Shown one piece after another: positions 16,610-25,810 of a stretch of DNA of 64,000 nt. Both the position numbers and the translations under genes were made by a program. Each line of letters begins with the position of its first letter. The first letter of the stretch is position 1. The notes under the pieces are model-generated. The model saw nothing but the letters and a program-made list of their open reading frames with translations. It had not been told where the DNA came from and did not search any database. This stretch comes from RGIG9115 sp045128915 (GTDB lineage: Bacteria; Bacillota; Clostridia; UBA1381), in the NCBI GenBank assembly GCA_045128915.1, contig JBGVIT010000028.1:1-64000 (forward strand), given 5' to 3'.

Positions 16610-17842
16610 TTAAAACAGAATAATAATAAACTGCGAAGCAAATACAACAGCAACAAGTGCAATAGGATAGGTTGCCGCATATGCAGCTGCTACATCCTCT
16701 GTACCTGCAACGTGAATTAACGTTCCAAGAGCCGGAGTACTTGTCATACCGCCTGTAATTGAACCAAGAATATTCAAGATGCTAATTCTAAGTACATATT
16801 TTGCAAAAACAAAACCTATTATCATTGGTATAATAGTCATTATTACACCGTAAATAAAATAGTCAATTTTGAATTCCTGTACAAATCTTGCACCTCCGGA
16901 AATTCCGGCTCCTATGAGGAACAATACAAGACCTAACTCTCTGAAAACTTTTAACGTAGTTAGAGAAGGCATAATATTCACTTTTCCTATTTTGCCGAAA
17001 TGACCAAATACAAGTGATGCTAAAAGGCATCCGCCCGTTGTGGTTAACGAGAATGTAGTACCATCCAGACCTTTTGATGAAAGAGGAATTTTTATCATAC
17101 CGATAAATATGCCTATTACTGCGGCGATTGCAAATGGTGCAATGCCAAAATCATCAAGTTCAACTAATTTGCCTATTGATTTTTTGGAAGATGTTTCAGT
17201 TTCTGCGGCAATAAGTTTTTGACGTTCTTCGTCCATGTTGACTTTCAACATTTTTGGAATTAACTGAACAAAAAGTACTACTCCTATTACACCGAAAATA
17301 TATGCAATACCATATCCAACTGAAACAAGCTGTTCCAATTCGGGAGTTGCAACAGAAGCTTTAGCTGCTGAGAATGCCGGTGTTGATGTTAATGCGCCGG
17401 CAAATAAACCAGAAACTATTGCGGAAAGCTTTTCCATATCTGTTTCTCCCATTAACTTACCAATATAAACACAACAAACTGCAACAAGTGCCCCAGATAC
17501 AATTATAACTAAACCTAATAATACATATGAAGTGAAGTTCTTCTTCATATTACTGAAAAATTTAGGTCCTGCAATAAAACCAACAGATGACACAAATAGT
17601 ATCAATCCAAGAGTTTCAACTATCTTCAAAGCATTTGTTGTATAGTCCGGAAGCTGCGATTCCAGATTGCCATAAAACAAACAACCAAAAACTAATGCAA
17701 CAATGAACACACCTGCTGAACCTAAAGAAACTCCTTTGATTGTTACTCTGCCTAATGCATATCCTAAAGATAAAATAGACATTATGCAGAAAACAAGAAA
17801 TGTTATACCTGTGATAGGCACGACTCCGCAAAATAAATTCAT
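16610..17842 (-). CDS. Aspartate-alanine exchanger-family transporter (likely dicarboxylate export)
   Basis: A 410-residue integral membrane protein with about ten hydrophobic segments in two related halves separated by a hydrophilic loop (around residues 200-230). Each half carries the family's TS motif: GALTSTPAFSAA in the first and GGMTSTPALGT in the second, as in the AAEx family (aspartate:alanine antiporter AspT, YidE/YbjL repeats). I chose the ATG at 17842 over a GTG at 17854 because the ribosome site (AGGAG) would overlap the GTG. It is the last gene of the fumarate-reductase operon, 16 bases after the flavoprotein stop, so exchange of succinate, fumarate or aspartate is the likely job. 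The substrate is inferred from context. Confidence 0.75.
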   Translation of the reverse strand: MNLFCGVVPITGITFLVFCIMSILSLGYALGRVTIKGVSLGSAGVFIVALVFGCLFYGNLESQLPDYTTNALKIVETLGLILFVSSVGFIAGPKFFSNMKKNFTSYVLLGLVIIVSGALVAVCCVYIGKLMGETDMEKLSAIVSGLFAGALTSTPAFSAAKASVATPELEQLVSVGYGIAYIFGVIGVVLFVQLIPKMLKVNMDEERQKLIAAETETSSKKSIGKLVELDDFGIAPFAIAAVIGIFIGMIKIPLSSKGLDGTTFSLTTTGGCLLASLVFGHFGKIGKVNIMPSLTTLKVFRELGLVLFLIGAGISGGARFVQEFKIDYFIYGVIMTIIPMIIGFVFAKYVLRISILNILGSITGGMTSTPALGTLIHVAGTEDVAAAYAATYPIALVAVVFASQFIIILF

Positions 17843-17858
17843 ATCAGTAAACACTCCT

Positions 17859-19454
17859 TTATCTTCTTGTATAGTCCGGTAAAAGTTTCGGTGAAACTAT
17901 CTGAGTATTAATTCCGGCATCAGTTATTTCCTTTTCAAACTTCTCAACATGAGAAAGTGAAAGCTTGCCTACATTAACATTCTTAGCTTTTGCAGCCGCA
18001 TTTTTACCTGCGCTTCTACCAAACACGATAATATCAAGCAAAGAGTTACCCATAAGTCTGTTCTTACCGTGAATTCCGCCGACAGCTTCGCCTGCTACAA
18101 ATAAGTTTTCTACATTTGTTGTCATACAATCTGCAGAAATATCAAGACCGCCATTCTGATAGTGGAGTGTAGGATAAACCAAAATAGGCTCTTTACGTAT
18201 ATCAATTCCATACTTTTCAAACATACGCATCATAGCAGGAATTCTCTTTTCGATAGTACCTTCCCCGCCTATCTTTTCAATCATAGGTGTATCAAGCCAT
18301 ACACCTTTTCCGCTGCCTGTATCTACTCCGTTATCTCTTTCTGAACATTCACGTATAATTGAAGCCGCAGCTACGTCACGTGTTTCAAGAGGATGCATAA
18401 ACACTTCGCCGTTTTCATTTACAAGCTTTGCTCCAAGTGAGCGAACTTTTTCTGTAACAAGAGCTCCGAAAATCTGTTCTGGATATGCAACGCCTGTTGG
18501 ATGGTACTGAAGTGTTTCGGCATAAAGCAATTTTGCGCCTGCTCGATAGCCGAGCACAAGACCGTCAGCAGTAGCTCCGTAGTGGTTTGATGTCGGGAAT
18601 CCCTGATAATGCATACGGCCAGCACCGCCTGTTGCAATGATAACCGTCTTGGCTTTTGCAACAAGAAGCTCTTTTGTTTCCATATTCATAAGCACTGCGC
18701 CTGCCGCATTGCCGTTTTCGTCAAGAATAAGCTCAATAGCTGCAGTAAAATCAACAACCGGAATATTACGGTTTAAAACTTCATCTCTAAGAGTTCTCAT
18801 GATTTCAGCACCTGAATAATCCTTTGCCGCATGCATTCTCTTTCTTGAAGTTCCACCGCCATGAGTTGTTACCATTGTTCCGTCTGCTTCCTTGTCAAAT
18901 TCGACACCTAAATTACTAAGCCATAAAATAGCCTCAGGAGCATCACATACAAGCTTTGACAAAAGTTCTCTTTTAGCAGCAAAATGTCCGCCGCCGAAAG
19001 CATCAACAAAATGGATTGCCGGTGAATCGTTTGGTTTATCAGCAGCCTGAATACCACCTTCTGCCATCATGGTGTTTGCATCGCCCATTCTGAGCTTTGT
19101 AACAATCATAACGTCAGCGCCTGCTTCATGAGCTTCGATTGCAGCAGAAGTTCCTGCACCTCCACCTCCGATTATAAGAACGTCAGTTTCATAATCAGGG
19201 GTTTCAAGGTCAACACTCTCTTTTGTTATACGGCTGTGTGCCTGCAAAATTTCAGCAAGCTCGGTAGGTACTTTTTCGCCTTTGTTAGGACCAATTTTGA
19301 GCACATCAAATTCATTTTGTTTGTAATCCGGATGAAAAGCTGCCAGCAAATCTTCTTTTTGCTTTGCAGTCATACGATCCGGCTCTAATGCAATATTTTT
19401 TTCTCTTGCCGCTTCAACTGCAGCAATAGATTTTTGAAATTTTTCCGAATACAT
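17859..19454 (-). CDS. frdA: Soluble fumarate reductase flavoprotein subunit
   Basis: A 531-residue FAD protein of the fumarate reductase/succinate dehydrogenase/L-aspartate oxidase family. The dinucleotide motif GGGGAG lies at residues 96-101, with substrate-side motifs THGGGTSRKR, HPTGVAYPEQ and a late active-site segment RDVAAASIIRE. The residue that in membrane-bound enzymes is the FAD-linking His before T-x-x-A-x-GG is Asn127 here (ANTMMAEGG), so FAD should be bound non-covalently. Start 19454 was chosen for its AGGAGG site. No membrane-anchor subunit is encoded nearby, so the enzyme should be cytoplasmic. L-aspartate oxidase is less likely given the adjacent iron-sulfur subunit, fumarase and malate dehydrogenase. 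Confidence 0.8.
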   Translation of the reverse strand: MYSEKFQKSIAAVEAAREKNIALEPDRMTAKQKEDLLAAFHPDYKQNEFDVLKIGPNKGEKVPTELAEILQAHSRITKESVDLETPDYETDVLIIGGGGAGTSAAIEAHEAGADVMIVTKLRMGDANTMMAEGGIQAADKPNDSPAIHFVDAFGGGHFAAKRELLSKLVCDAPEAILWLSNLGVEFDKEADGTMVTTHGGGTSRKRMHAAKDYSGAEIMRTLRDEVLNRNIPVVDFTAAIELILDENGNAAGAVLMNMETKELLVAKAKTVIIATGGAGRMHYQGFPTSNHYGATADGLVLGYRAGAKLLYAETLQYHPTGVAYPEQIFGALVTEKVRSLGAKLVNENGEVFMHPLETRDVAAASIIRECSERDNGVDTGSGKGVWLDTPMIEKIGGEGTIEKRIPAMMRMFEKYGIDIRKEPILVYPTLHYQNGGLDISADCMTTNVENLFVAGEAVGGIHGKNRLMGNSLLDIIVFGRSAGKNAAAKAKNVNVGKLSLSHVEKFEKEITDAGINTQIVSPKLLPDYTRR

Positions 19455-19467
19455 ATTCTTTTCCTCC

Positions 19468-20142
19468 TTACTTCTCAATTTCACGTGTATTATAAAGCTC
19501 TTTCATTTCGTCGATAGGTTTTTGCATAAGAGCTTCGATTAATTCCTTGAAGTCACCGTTTTCGATTTCTTTAACTCTGTCCTCTAAATGACCGCATCCG
19601 GGTGCTAAATACTTACCGTTAATTCTTCTTGCAAGCATTGCTACCTGAGGATGTGAAATTCCAGCAGGACATCTTGATGAACATACACCGCACATTACAC
19701 AGTCAAATGACTCTTCTGCACATTTCTCAAAATCTCCGCGCTGTGCATAAGCAATATACTGCATAACATTAAGTCCCTGAGTACAGCTCTTTGTACATGC
19801 ATTACATCCAATACAAGCATAAATTTCCGGATAGAGCTGCATCATTACAGACTCATTTACAGGAATATTTTCGATATCATAACCTTCCTTAACAAGTGGG
19901 AAGAACGGCAAAGTTGCGATATACATATTATCCTCAACCTTTGTCTGACAAGCAAGACAAGCTTTAAGCTCCTTATCGCCTTTTATACGATAAATGGTTG
20001 CACAAGCACCACAAAAACCGTTACGGCAACCGCAACCGCGAATCAGCTGATATCCGGCGTATTCCATAGCTGTCATAATTGTTAAATTTTCAGGCACTTC
20101 ATATTTTTTGCCGAAAAGAAATATATTAACTAATTTTTCCAT
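19468..20142 (-). CDS. frdB: Fumarate reductase iron-sulfur subunit
   Basis: A 224-residue protein with an N-terminal [2Fe-2S] ferredoxin-like domain (CGCRNGFCGACATIYR, CLACQ) and a C-terminal part with CIGCNACTKSCTQG and CVMCGVCSSRCPAG, both 4Fe-4S binding. This is the layout of the electron-transfer subunit of fumarate reductases, related to the N-terminal half of archaeal TfrB. It lies 13 bases before the flavoprotein gene and should pass electrons to its FAD. In classical enzymes the electrons come from quinol; here the upstream partners are Hdr/Flx-like proteins, so a soluble donor is inferred. Confidence 0.8.
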   Translation of the reverse strand: MEKLVNIFLFGKKYEVPENLTIMTAMEYAGYQLIRGCGCRNGFCGACATIYRIKGDKELKACLACQTKVEDNMYIATLPFFPLVKEGYDIENIPVNESVMMQLYPEIYACIGCNACTKSCTQGLNVMQYIAYAQRGDFEKCAEESFDCVMCGVCSSRCPAGISHPQVAMLARRINGKYLAPGCGHLEDRVKEIENGDFKELIEALMQKPIDEMKELYNTREIEK

Positions 20143-20154
20143 GTTACCTCTCCT

Positions 20155-20988
20155 TTAATACTCATCCGGAAGCTCATCCAGCTCATCGCATCTGAATACC
20201 GGACCGTCTTTGCATACATATTTTGCACCGACATTACATCTTCCACATTTGCCAACACCGCATTTCATTCTAAGTTCAAGTGTTGTATATATCTGTGTTT
20301 TATCAAATCCCAGCTCGCAAAGTCCGTCTAAAGTAAACTTAATCATAATAGGCGGGCCGCAAAGAACGGCTGTTTTATTTGTATCGAAGCCAAGCTCCTT
20401 TACGTAATTGGGAACAAAACCTACATGGCCATCCCATCCGTCCTGAGGATTATCTATGGTAAGATGAACCTTCACTCCGGCATCCTGAGACCATTCATCA
20501 ATGATTTCTTTATAATCAAGTAAATCATCTTTGCTTCTTGAACCGTAAACTATATCAATATCTCCATATCGGTCGCGATAATGCCTGCAGTAATTGATTA
20601 CTGAGCGAAGCGGTGCAAGACCAACACCGCCGGCGATGAACAAAAGATTTTTTCCGGCAAACACGTCATCAACCGGAAACGGCTTTCCGTATGGACCTCT
20701 GATTGTTATTTGCTGACCAACCTCTGCCTGATGCAGCCAATCAGTTACGCAGCCGCACTTTTTGATAGAAAATTCCATATAATCTTCATTAGTTGGAGAA
20801 GATGTTATAGAAAACATTGCTTCGCCGACACCGGGAACAGAAAGCATCGCACACTGTCCGGGACGATGGTCGAAAGCTTTTTTACCGTCGGGCAAAACAA
20901 CTCTGAATGTTTTAATATCCGGTGTATCAATACGCACATCGGTAATTACCCCGACTTTTGGAATTAAAGTTTCTTCTCTGTTGTTCAT
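20155..20988 (-). CDS. FAD/NAD(P)-binding electron-transfer subunit (FlxA/AsrB-like)
   Basis: A 277-residue ferredoxin-NADP+ reductase-fold protein: FAD-binding segment RPGQCAMLSVPG with MFSITSSP, an NAD(P)-binding GGVGLAPLRSVI, and a C-terminal [2Fe-2S]-type cysteine motif, CGVGKCGRCNVG, as in anaerobic sulfite reductase subunit B and dihydroorotate dehydrogenase electron-transfer subunits. In Hdr-Flx complexes the corresponding FlxA subunit oxidises NADH. Start and preceding stop overlap. In this operon it is the probable NADH entry point. It is not a sulfite reductase part, since no AsrC is present. Confidence 0.8.
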   Translation of the reverse strand: MNNREETLIPKVGVITDVRIDTPDIKTFRVVLPDGKKAFDHRPGQCAMLSVPGVGEAMFSITSSPTNEDYMEFSIKKCGCVTDWLHQAEVGQQITIRGPYGKPFPVDDVFAGKNLLFIAGGVGLAPLRSVINYCRHYRDRYGDIDIVYGSRSKDDLLDYKEIIDEWSQDAGVKVHLTIDNPQDGWDGHVGFVPNYVKELGFDTNKTAVLCGPPIMIKFTLDGLCELGFDKTQIYTTLELRMKCGVGKCGRCNVGAKYVCKDGPVFRCDELDELPDEY

Positions 20989-22010
20989 GCATCAACCCCT
21001 CCTATCTTTTTCATTACTTTAACAATGTTCATAGAAATGGGACATTTTGCAAGACATCTTCCGCAACCTACACAGCTGAAAAGCCCTTCATTGTTTTCAG
21101 GATAGTAAACAAGCTTATGCATAAATCTCTGACGGAAACGTTCTTTTTGAGTAAGTCTGTTGTTTCCATGAGCCATTCTGGTAAAATCGGAATACATACA
21201 AGAATCCCAGCATCTGAATCTTATAACGCCGTTACCTGTATTGAAATCTTTAATGTCATAACACTGACATGTAGGACATACAAAAGTACAAGTACCACAA
21301 CCAAGACAACTGCCTGACAGCTCATCCCATGCAGGATTATTGAAAAATTCTTCTGTTTTTCCACCGCCAAAAGCATCGGTTGTAAGGTCCTTAAGCGGAA
21401 GCTTGTTCATAATAGCAGAAATCTTTTCCTTTTGCTCAGCAACTGCACTTTCATCACATTCCTCTGTGAGAGAAGAAATTTTTTCTAAAAGCGCTTCACC
21501 CTTAGGGGTATTCGCTTTAAAGAAGACTTCTTTTTCTGTCTTCCAAGTTGTAACATCGCCTTCCGGCTCTTCAGGAGAAATACCAAAAGTTTTACAAAAA
21601 CATGTTTCTGCCGGTTTTGCACAAGCAGTCGACACAATAATACCTTTTTCGCGCCTTGAAGCGTAGTAGCTGTCAACAGGTTCTGAAAGGAACACTCTGT
21701 CCAAAATCTCAAAGCTTTTAACATCACAGCCACGAACTCCGAAGATAACAAAATCTTCTGTTTCGCTTCTTGTGTCAATAACTTCGATGTTTTTGCCATC
21801 TGTTTTGAATTCCATTAAGTTTTCCATCTGGGGAAAGAAGAAATCCTTTGGACTTCTTACTGTATTTAATGCATCACTCCACAAAACACCTTTTTCCCAC
21901 TGCTTATATACAGCGCTTCCGTCATTATCTTCAGACGGAATATAAAGCTTTGCAGTTTTTGCAATTTCTTCAAAAACAGAATCTATTTTATCAAAAGAAC
22001 ATTTAAGCAT
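20985..22010 (-). CDS. 4Fe-4S electron-transfer subunit (AsrA/Flx-like)
   Basis: A 341-residue protein of the AsrA family. The N-terminal half is cofactor-poor; the C-terminal half has CLGCGTCTFVCPTCQC and CVGCGRCLAKCPIS, two 4Fe-4S sites. I chose the ATG at 22010 because a run of six G (AGGGGGG) precedes it; an in-frame upstream start would reach far into the preceding gene. It overlaps its neighbours on both sides by a few bases, so synthesis is coupled. It probably relays electrons between the FAD/NAD(P) subunit and the MvhD/Hdr part of the complex. Confidence 0.75.
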   Translation of the reverse strand: MLKCSFDKIDSVFEEIAKTAKLYIPSEDNDGSAVYKQWEKGVLWSDALNTVRSPKDFFFPQMENLMEFKTDGKNIEVIDTRSETEDFVIFGVRGCDVKSFEILDRVFLSEPVDSYYASRREKGIIVSTACAKPAETCFCKTFGISPEEPEGDVTTWKTEKEVFFKANTPKGEALLEKISSLTEECDESAVAEQKEKISAIMNKLPLKDLTTDAFGGGKTEEFFNNPAWDELSGSCLGCGTCTFVCPTCQCYDIKDFNTGNGVIRFRCWDSCMYSDFTRMAHGNNRLTQKERFRQRFMHKLVYYPENNEGLFSCVGCGRCLAKCPISMNIVKVMKKIGGVDA

Positions 22011-23001
22011 CAATATCCCCCCTGTCAAAAACTTCACCCGGCTCCAAATCATCGGTAGTGTAATCCACAAGAGGAGCTCTTGAGCCAACCTCAGCGCCTG
22101 CCTGATATTCGCCGTAGAATTCGTTCATATCCTTTATGAACTTACGGTTCAACAGATGAAGCGGAATATTTTGAGGACAAACTCTTGAACATTCTCCGCA
22201 GTCTGTACATCTGCCGGCAACGTGATATGCTCTTATAATATGGAACATTTTTTCCTCAAAGCTGTTTGCTGGTGCTTTATTTTCAACACCTGATGCAGGA
22301 TTATCGAACACACACTTTTCACAAGTACATGCGGGACAAGCATCACGGCAAGCATTACAACGGATACAACGTGAAAGCTCATTCTGCCAAAAAGCAAATC
22401 TTTCATCAGGTGTCATTGCCTCAATTTTAGCAACCTCGTCAAATCTTGCACTATCAATAATTTCGCCTTCATCACCCATTAATTCATCATAAGCTACATG
22501 CTTTTTACTCTTACAATTTACGCAGCGCTCTAAAAGAACATCTTTTGAAGAAACGGAAACAGGCTTATCTTCATAGATAGTTGTAACCAAGATGTTTTCA
22601 CCGTCTTGTGCAATTTCGCTTATTCCCTCTCCGGTGATTGCTTTTACTTTTGATATATCAGCCATACCTTCGCAAGGGATACCGACTGCATAAACCTTCT
22701 CACGATCAAAACGATGCTCTGTCAAAAGCTGATTAAAGCTATAAGTGTCGCAGGGTTTCAAGAAAACAAGAATTTTACCTTCAAATCTGTCGGTTTTAGA
22801 AACGAGATATTTTGAGAAATTTACTCCGCAGAAATCATTCCATACAAAGTTCTCTCTCAAATCTTCTTCGCTGCTGAACATTTTAGGCGTTACATCATAA
22901 CCGAACTCACCCTTGCTCCAACCGAGGACTGCTGTAACAGTACCATTTGCAAGCAGAGAAACTGCTTTATCTATTAACTGAGTTTGTGTTATCTTTTGCA
23001 T
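22003..23001 (-). CDS. 4Fe-4S dicluster electron-transfer subunit (FlxC-like)
   Basis: A 332-residue protein with a cysteine set in its middle (CVNCKSKKH), a cluster motif CIRCNACRDACPACTCEKC and a C-terminal CTDCGECSRVCPQN. It resembles the second AsrA-like subunit of FlxABCD and the F420/formate dehydrogenase beta-like proteins. It overlaps both neighbouring genes and has a GGAGG site. By analogy with Hdr-Flx it is an electron wire; its exact partner is unclear. Confidence 0.7.
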   Translation of the reverse strand: MQKITQTQLIDKAVSLLANGTVTAVLGWSKGEFGYDVTPKMFSSEEDLRENFVWNDFCGVNFSKYLVSKTDRFEGKILVFLKPCDTYSFNQLLTEHRFDREKVYAVGIPCEGMADISKVKAITGEGISEIAQDGENILVTTIYEDKPVSVSSKDVLLERCVNCKSKKHVAYDELMGDEGEIIDSARFDEVAKIEAMTPDERFAFWQNELSRCIRCNACRDACPACTCEKCVFDNPASGVENKAPANSFEEKMFHIIRAYHVAGRCTDCGECSRVCPQNIPLHLLNRKFIKDMNEFYGEYQAGAEVGSRAPLVDYTTDDLEPGEVFDRGDIDA

Positions 23002-23423
23002 CGCAGATCCTCCAATCTCTTATTTTCACCAAGTGCTGTTACCTTTTCAACAAAATCGTTCATGGTAGCGGCAAATTTTGCACCTTCTGCGGCAGAAACC
23101 CATTCTACACGGGTACGCTCTTTTTCAATGCCAAGAAAATCGAGCATTGAAAAGAGTGCTGCCATTCTTCTGCGTGTATAGTAATTTCCAGATGTGTAAT
23201 GACAATCGCCCGGATGACAACCGCATATGATAACTCCGTCTGCACCTCTTTGGAATGCACGAAGCACAAACATCGGATTAACACGGCAAGAGCAAGGAAC
23301 TCTTATAATTTTTACATCTGCCGGATAGTTAAGACGGTTATTTCCTGCAAGGTCTGCACCTGCATAGGAACACCAATTACAGCAAAAAGCAACTATTAAT
23401 GGTTTATGTTCATTTACTTGCAT
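22989..23423 (-). CDS. MvhD/FlxD-type iron-sulfur subunit
   Basis: A 144-residue protein with the conserved cysteines of the methyl-viologen-reducing hydrogenase delta family: CNWCSYAGADLAG, VPCSCRVNP and ICGCHPGDCHY. This [2Fe-2S] protein is the connector that delivers electrons to HdrA in Hdr-Mvh, Hdr-Fdh and Hdr-Flx complexes. It directly follows the HdrA gene with a short overlap, as expected for a physical partner. Confidence 0.85.
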   Translation of the reverse strand: MQVNEHKPLIVAFCCNWCSYAGADLAGNNRLNYPADVKIIRVPCSCRVNPMFVLRAFQRGADGVIICGCHPGDCHYTSGNYYTRRRMAALFSMLDFLGIEKERTRVEWVSAAEGAKFAATMNDFVEKVTALGENKRLEDLRCKR

Positions 23424-25408
23424 ATTGCGTCCACCTCCGCCATAATTTGATTACTTGCAAATCCGTTCAAATCCATTGCTCCTGACGGACATGCAACTGT
23501 ACAAGCACCACAGCCCTGACAAACTGCCGGATTAACAACCGCAACTCGTCTTACTTTAGTTGTTCTGTCAGGCATACGGAACTCTTTATCTTCATAAGTG
23601 ATAGCTCCATACGGACAAACTCTTTCACAAGAAGAACATCCGTTACACATAAGCTCATTTGAATGAGCCACACAGGGATTTCCTGTTAATTTATCCTTCG
23701 CCAGAAGTCCTATAACCTTAGATGCTGCAGCACCTGCCTGAGAAACTGTTTCAGGAATATCCTTAGGTCCTTGACAAGCACCTGACAAAAATACACCTGC
23801 AGTCGGGCTTTCTACCGGTCGAAGTTTCGGATGCGCTTCTGTAAAGAAGTCATTTGTGTCCATGCTTGCTGTGAGCATAGTTGCAAGAGGTCTTGCAGAC
23901 TTATCAGGCTCAATAGCTGCTGCTAATACTACCAGGTCAGCATCAATGTGAAGCTGTTTATTATCAATAAGGTCTGATGCCTGAACTTTAAGTTTATCTC
24001 CCTCCGGAGTAACCTTTCCTACCATACCTTTAACATACTTAACGCCATATTCCTCAACTGCACGGCGATAAAATTCGTCAAAGTTCTTACCGGGAGTTCT
24101 TACATCTATATAGAATACATAAACTTCTGTTTCGGGGTATTTATCTCTCACAAGCATTGCGTGCTTAGCTGTGTACATACAACAAATCTTAGAGCAATAT
24201 TCTTTACCCTTTTCAGCACATGAATCGCATCTTGAACCAACACACTGAACAAATACGATTGTTTTCGGCGATTTTCCGTCTGAAGGTCTTTCAAGATGTC
24301 CGGCAGTAGGTCCTGCTGCATTTGTTAGACGTTCAAATTCAAGAGATGTTATAACATCCTTTGACTGATTGTAGGCAAATTCGTCAAACTTATCCATGCT
24401 GATTGGATTAAAACCTGTTGCAACAACAATCGCACCATATTTTTCGTTAATATATTCGTCTTTTTGAGTATAATCAATAGCACCTGCTGCACAAATCTTG
24501 GCACAAAGACCGCATTTGCCGTTTTTAAGCATATTACAAGCGTTTGGATCGATTGTTGCAACCTTTGGAACAGCCTGAGCAAACGGAATATATATTGCAC
24601 TTCTGTTATCCATTCCAAGATTAAACTCGTTAGGAACTTTCTTCATAGGACACTTTTCAACACAAGCGCCACAGCCTGTACATATATCCTCTTTTACATA
24701 ACGTGCATTCTTCTTTATGGTTACATCAAAATTGCCTACAAAGCCTTTGATTTCTGATACTTCACTATATGAGAAAATACGAATATTTTCATTTTGCGCA
24801 ACGTCAACCATTTTCGGTGTCAGGATACAAGCCGCACAGTCAAGTGTCGGAAATGTTTTATCAAGCTGTGCCATTTTTCCGCCGATTGTTGGCTTTGTTT
24901 CAACAATATCAACGGGAAATCCCGCATCGGCAATATCAAGAGCCGTCTGAATACCTGCAATACCTCCGCCTATAACAAGCGCTCTTTTGGTAACAGGTGA
25001 TTCGCCGGGTGTAAGCGGTGTATTAAGATTTACCTTTGCAACAGCCGCTTTTCCTAAAATAATAGCTTTTTCTGTTCCTGTCTGCATATCCTTATGAACC
25101 CAGGAACACTGTTCTCTGATATTTGCAATTTCAACCATGTAAGGATTCAAACCTGCGGCAGCCGCAGTTTTTCTGAAGGTTGCCTCGTGCATACGGGGCG
25201 AACAAGAGCAAACAACGATACCTGTAAGGTTATGCTCTTTTACCGCTTCCTTAATCATGTCTTGTCCTGCCTGAGAACACATATACTGATAGTCGGTGGA
25301 AAAGACGACACCGGGTTCGTTTTTCAAAGCTTCTGCAACGGTTTTTACATCAACTGTACCTGCAATATTACTACCACACCAACATACGAAAACTCCAACT
25401 CTTTGCAT
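23414..25408 (-). CDS. hdrA: HdrA-like flavin-based electron-bifurcating subunit
   Basis: A 664-residue homologue of heterodisulfide reductase subunit A, the FAD protein that splits electron pairs between a low- and a high-potential acceptor. It has the N-terminal HdrA segment (VFVCWCGSNIAG), the FAD motif GGGIAGIQTALD, family-specific cysteines in the middle, and four ferredoxin-type motifs (CTGCGACVEKCP, CGLCAKICAAG, CNGCSSCERVCP, CQGCGACTVACP). It lies between hdrC and mvhD. Members outside methanogens occur in acetogens, sulfate reducers and Clostridia. The high-potential acceptor is not CoM-S-S-CoB here; fumarate is the best candidate from context. Confidence 0.85.
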   Translation of the reverse strand: MQRVGVFVCWCGSNIAGTVDVKTVAEALKNEPGVVFSTDYQYMCSQAGQDMIKEAVKEHNLTGIVVCSCSPRMHEATFRKTAAAAGLNPYMVEIANIREQCSWVHKDMQTGTEKAIILGKAAVAKVNLNTPLTPGESPVTKRALVIGGGIAGIQTALDIADAGFPVDIVETKPTIGGKMAQLDKTFPTLDCAACILTPKMVDVAQNENIRIFSYSEVSEIKGFVGNFDVTIKKNARYVKEDICTGCGACVEKCPMKKVPNEFNLGMDNRSAIYIPFAQAVPKVATIDPNACNMLKNGKCGLCAKICAAGAIDYTQKDEYINEKYGAIVVATGFNPISMDKFDEFAYNQSKDVITSLEFERLTNAAGPTAGHLERPSDGKSPKTIVFVQCVGSRCDSCAEKGKEYCSKICCMYTAKHAMLVRDKYPETEVYVFYIDVRTPGKNFDEFYRRAVEEYGVKYVKGMVGKVTPEGDKLKVQASDLIDNKQLHIDADLVVLAAAIEPDKSARPLATMLTASMDTNDFFTEAHPKLRPVESPTAGVFLSGACQGPKDIPETVSQAGAAASKVIGLLAKDKLTGNPCVAHSNELMCNGCSSCERVCPYGAITYEDKEFRMPDRTTKVRRVAVVNPAVCQGCGACTVACPSGAMDLNGFASNQIMAEVDAICK

Positions 25409-25423
25409 TTGTCTTCCCCCTCC

Positions 25424-25810
25424 TTACTTGCTGTATTTTCTAAATGCGCTGACTAACAGCTGTTGCGGAACATCTTCATCGAGAAGTGCCGGAACATCAT
25501 TAGCAGTCATTCTGTTTTCGCCTTGTTTTCTGATTACACTAAGACGTACTGCCTCAACTAATTTTGCAGGCTCTACACCTCTTGGGCATCTGTCTATACA
25601 AGCAAAACAAGATAAACATTTGTATAATGATTCTGACTTCAAAAGCGGTTCTATATCGCCATTCTCAACCATGCTTACAAACTGATGAGGATGATATTCC
25701 ATTTCATCATAAGCCGGACAAGTTGCAGAACACTTTCCGCATTTCATACATTTTTTAGGATTTACTCCGCTTTGACGGATTAACTCCTCTCGAAGATACT
25801 TATTATTCAT
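25424..25810 (-). CDS. hdrC: HdrC-like 4Fe-4S subunit
   Basis: A 128-residue protein with two 4Fe-4S motifs, CMKCGKCSATCP and CLSCFACIDRCPRG, the hallmark of HdrC, which links HdrA to HdrB. The ATG at 25810 was preferred over the one at 25816 because of its spacing from the AGGAGG site. It overlaps the end of hdrB by 8 bases. Arrangement hdrB-hdrC-hdrA-mvhD is that of a complete soluble Hdr core. Confidence 0.85.
   Translation of the reverse strand: MNNKYLREELIRQSGVNPKKCMKCGKCSATCPAYDEMEYHPHQFVSMVENGDIEPLLKSESLYKCLSCFACIDRCPRGVEPAKLVEAVRLSVIRKQGENRMTANDVPALLDEDVPQQLLVSAFRKYSK

Noticed and set aside
17859..19454. L-aspartate oxidase (NadB)
   Set aside because: No nadA or nadC nearby; a dedicated Fe-S subunit and fumarase in the same operon favour fumarate reductase.
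20155..22010. Anaerobic sulfite reductase AsrAB
   Set aside because: No AsrC sirohaem subunit is present and the genes are embedded between MvhD and fumarate reductase, so an Flx-like role fits better.
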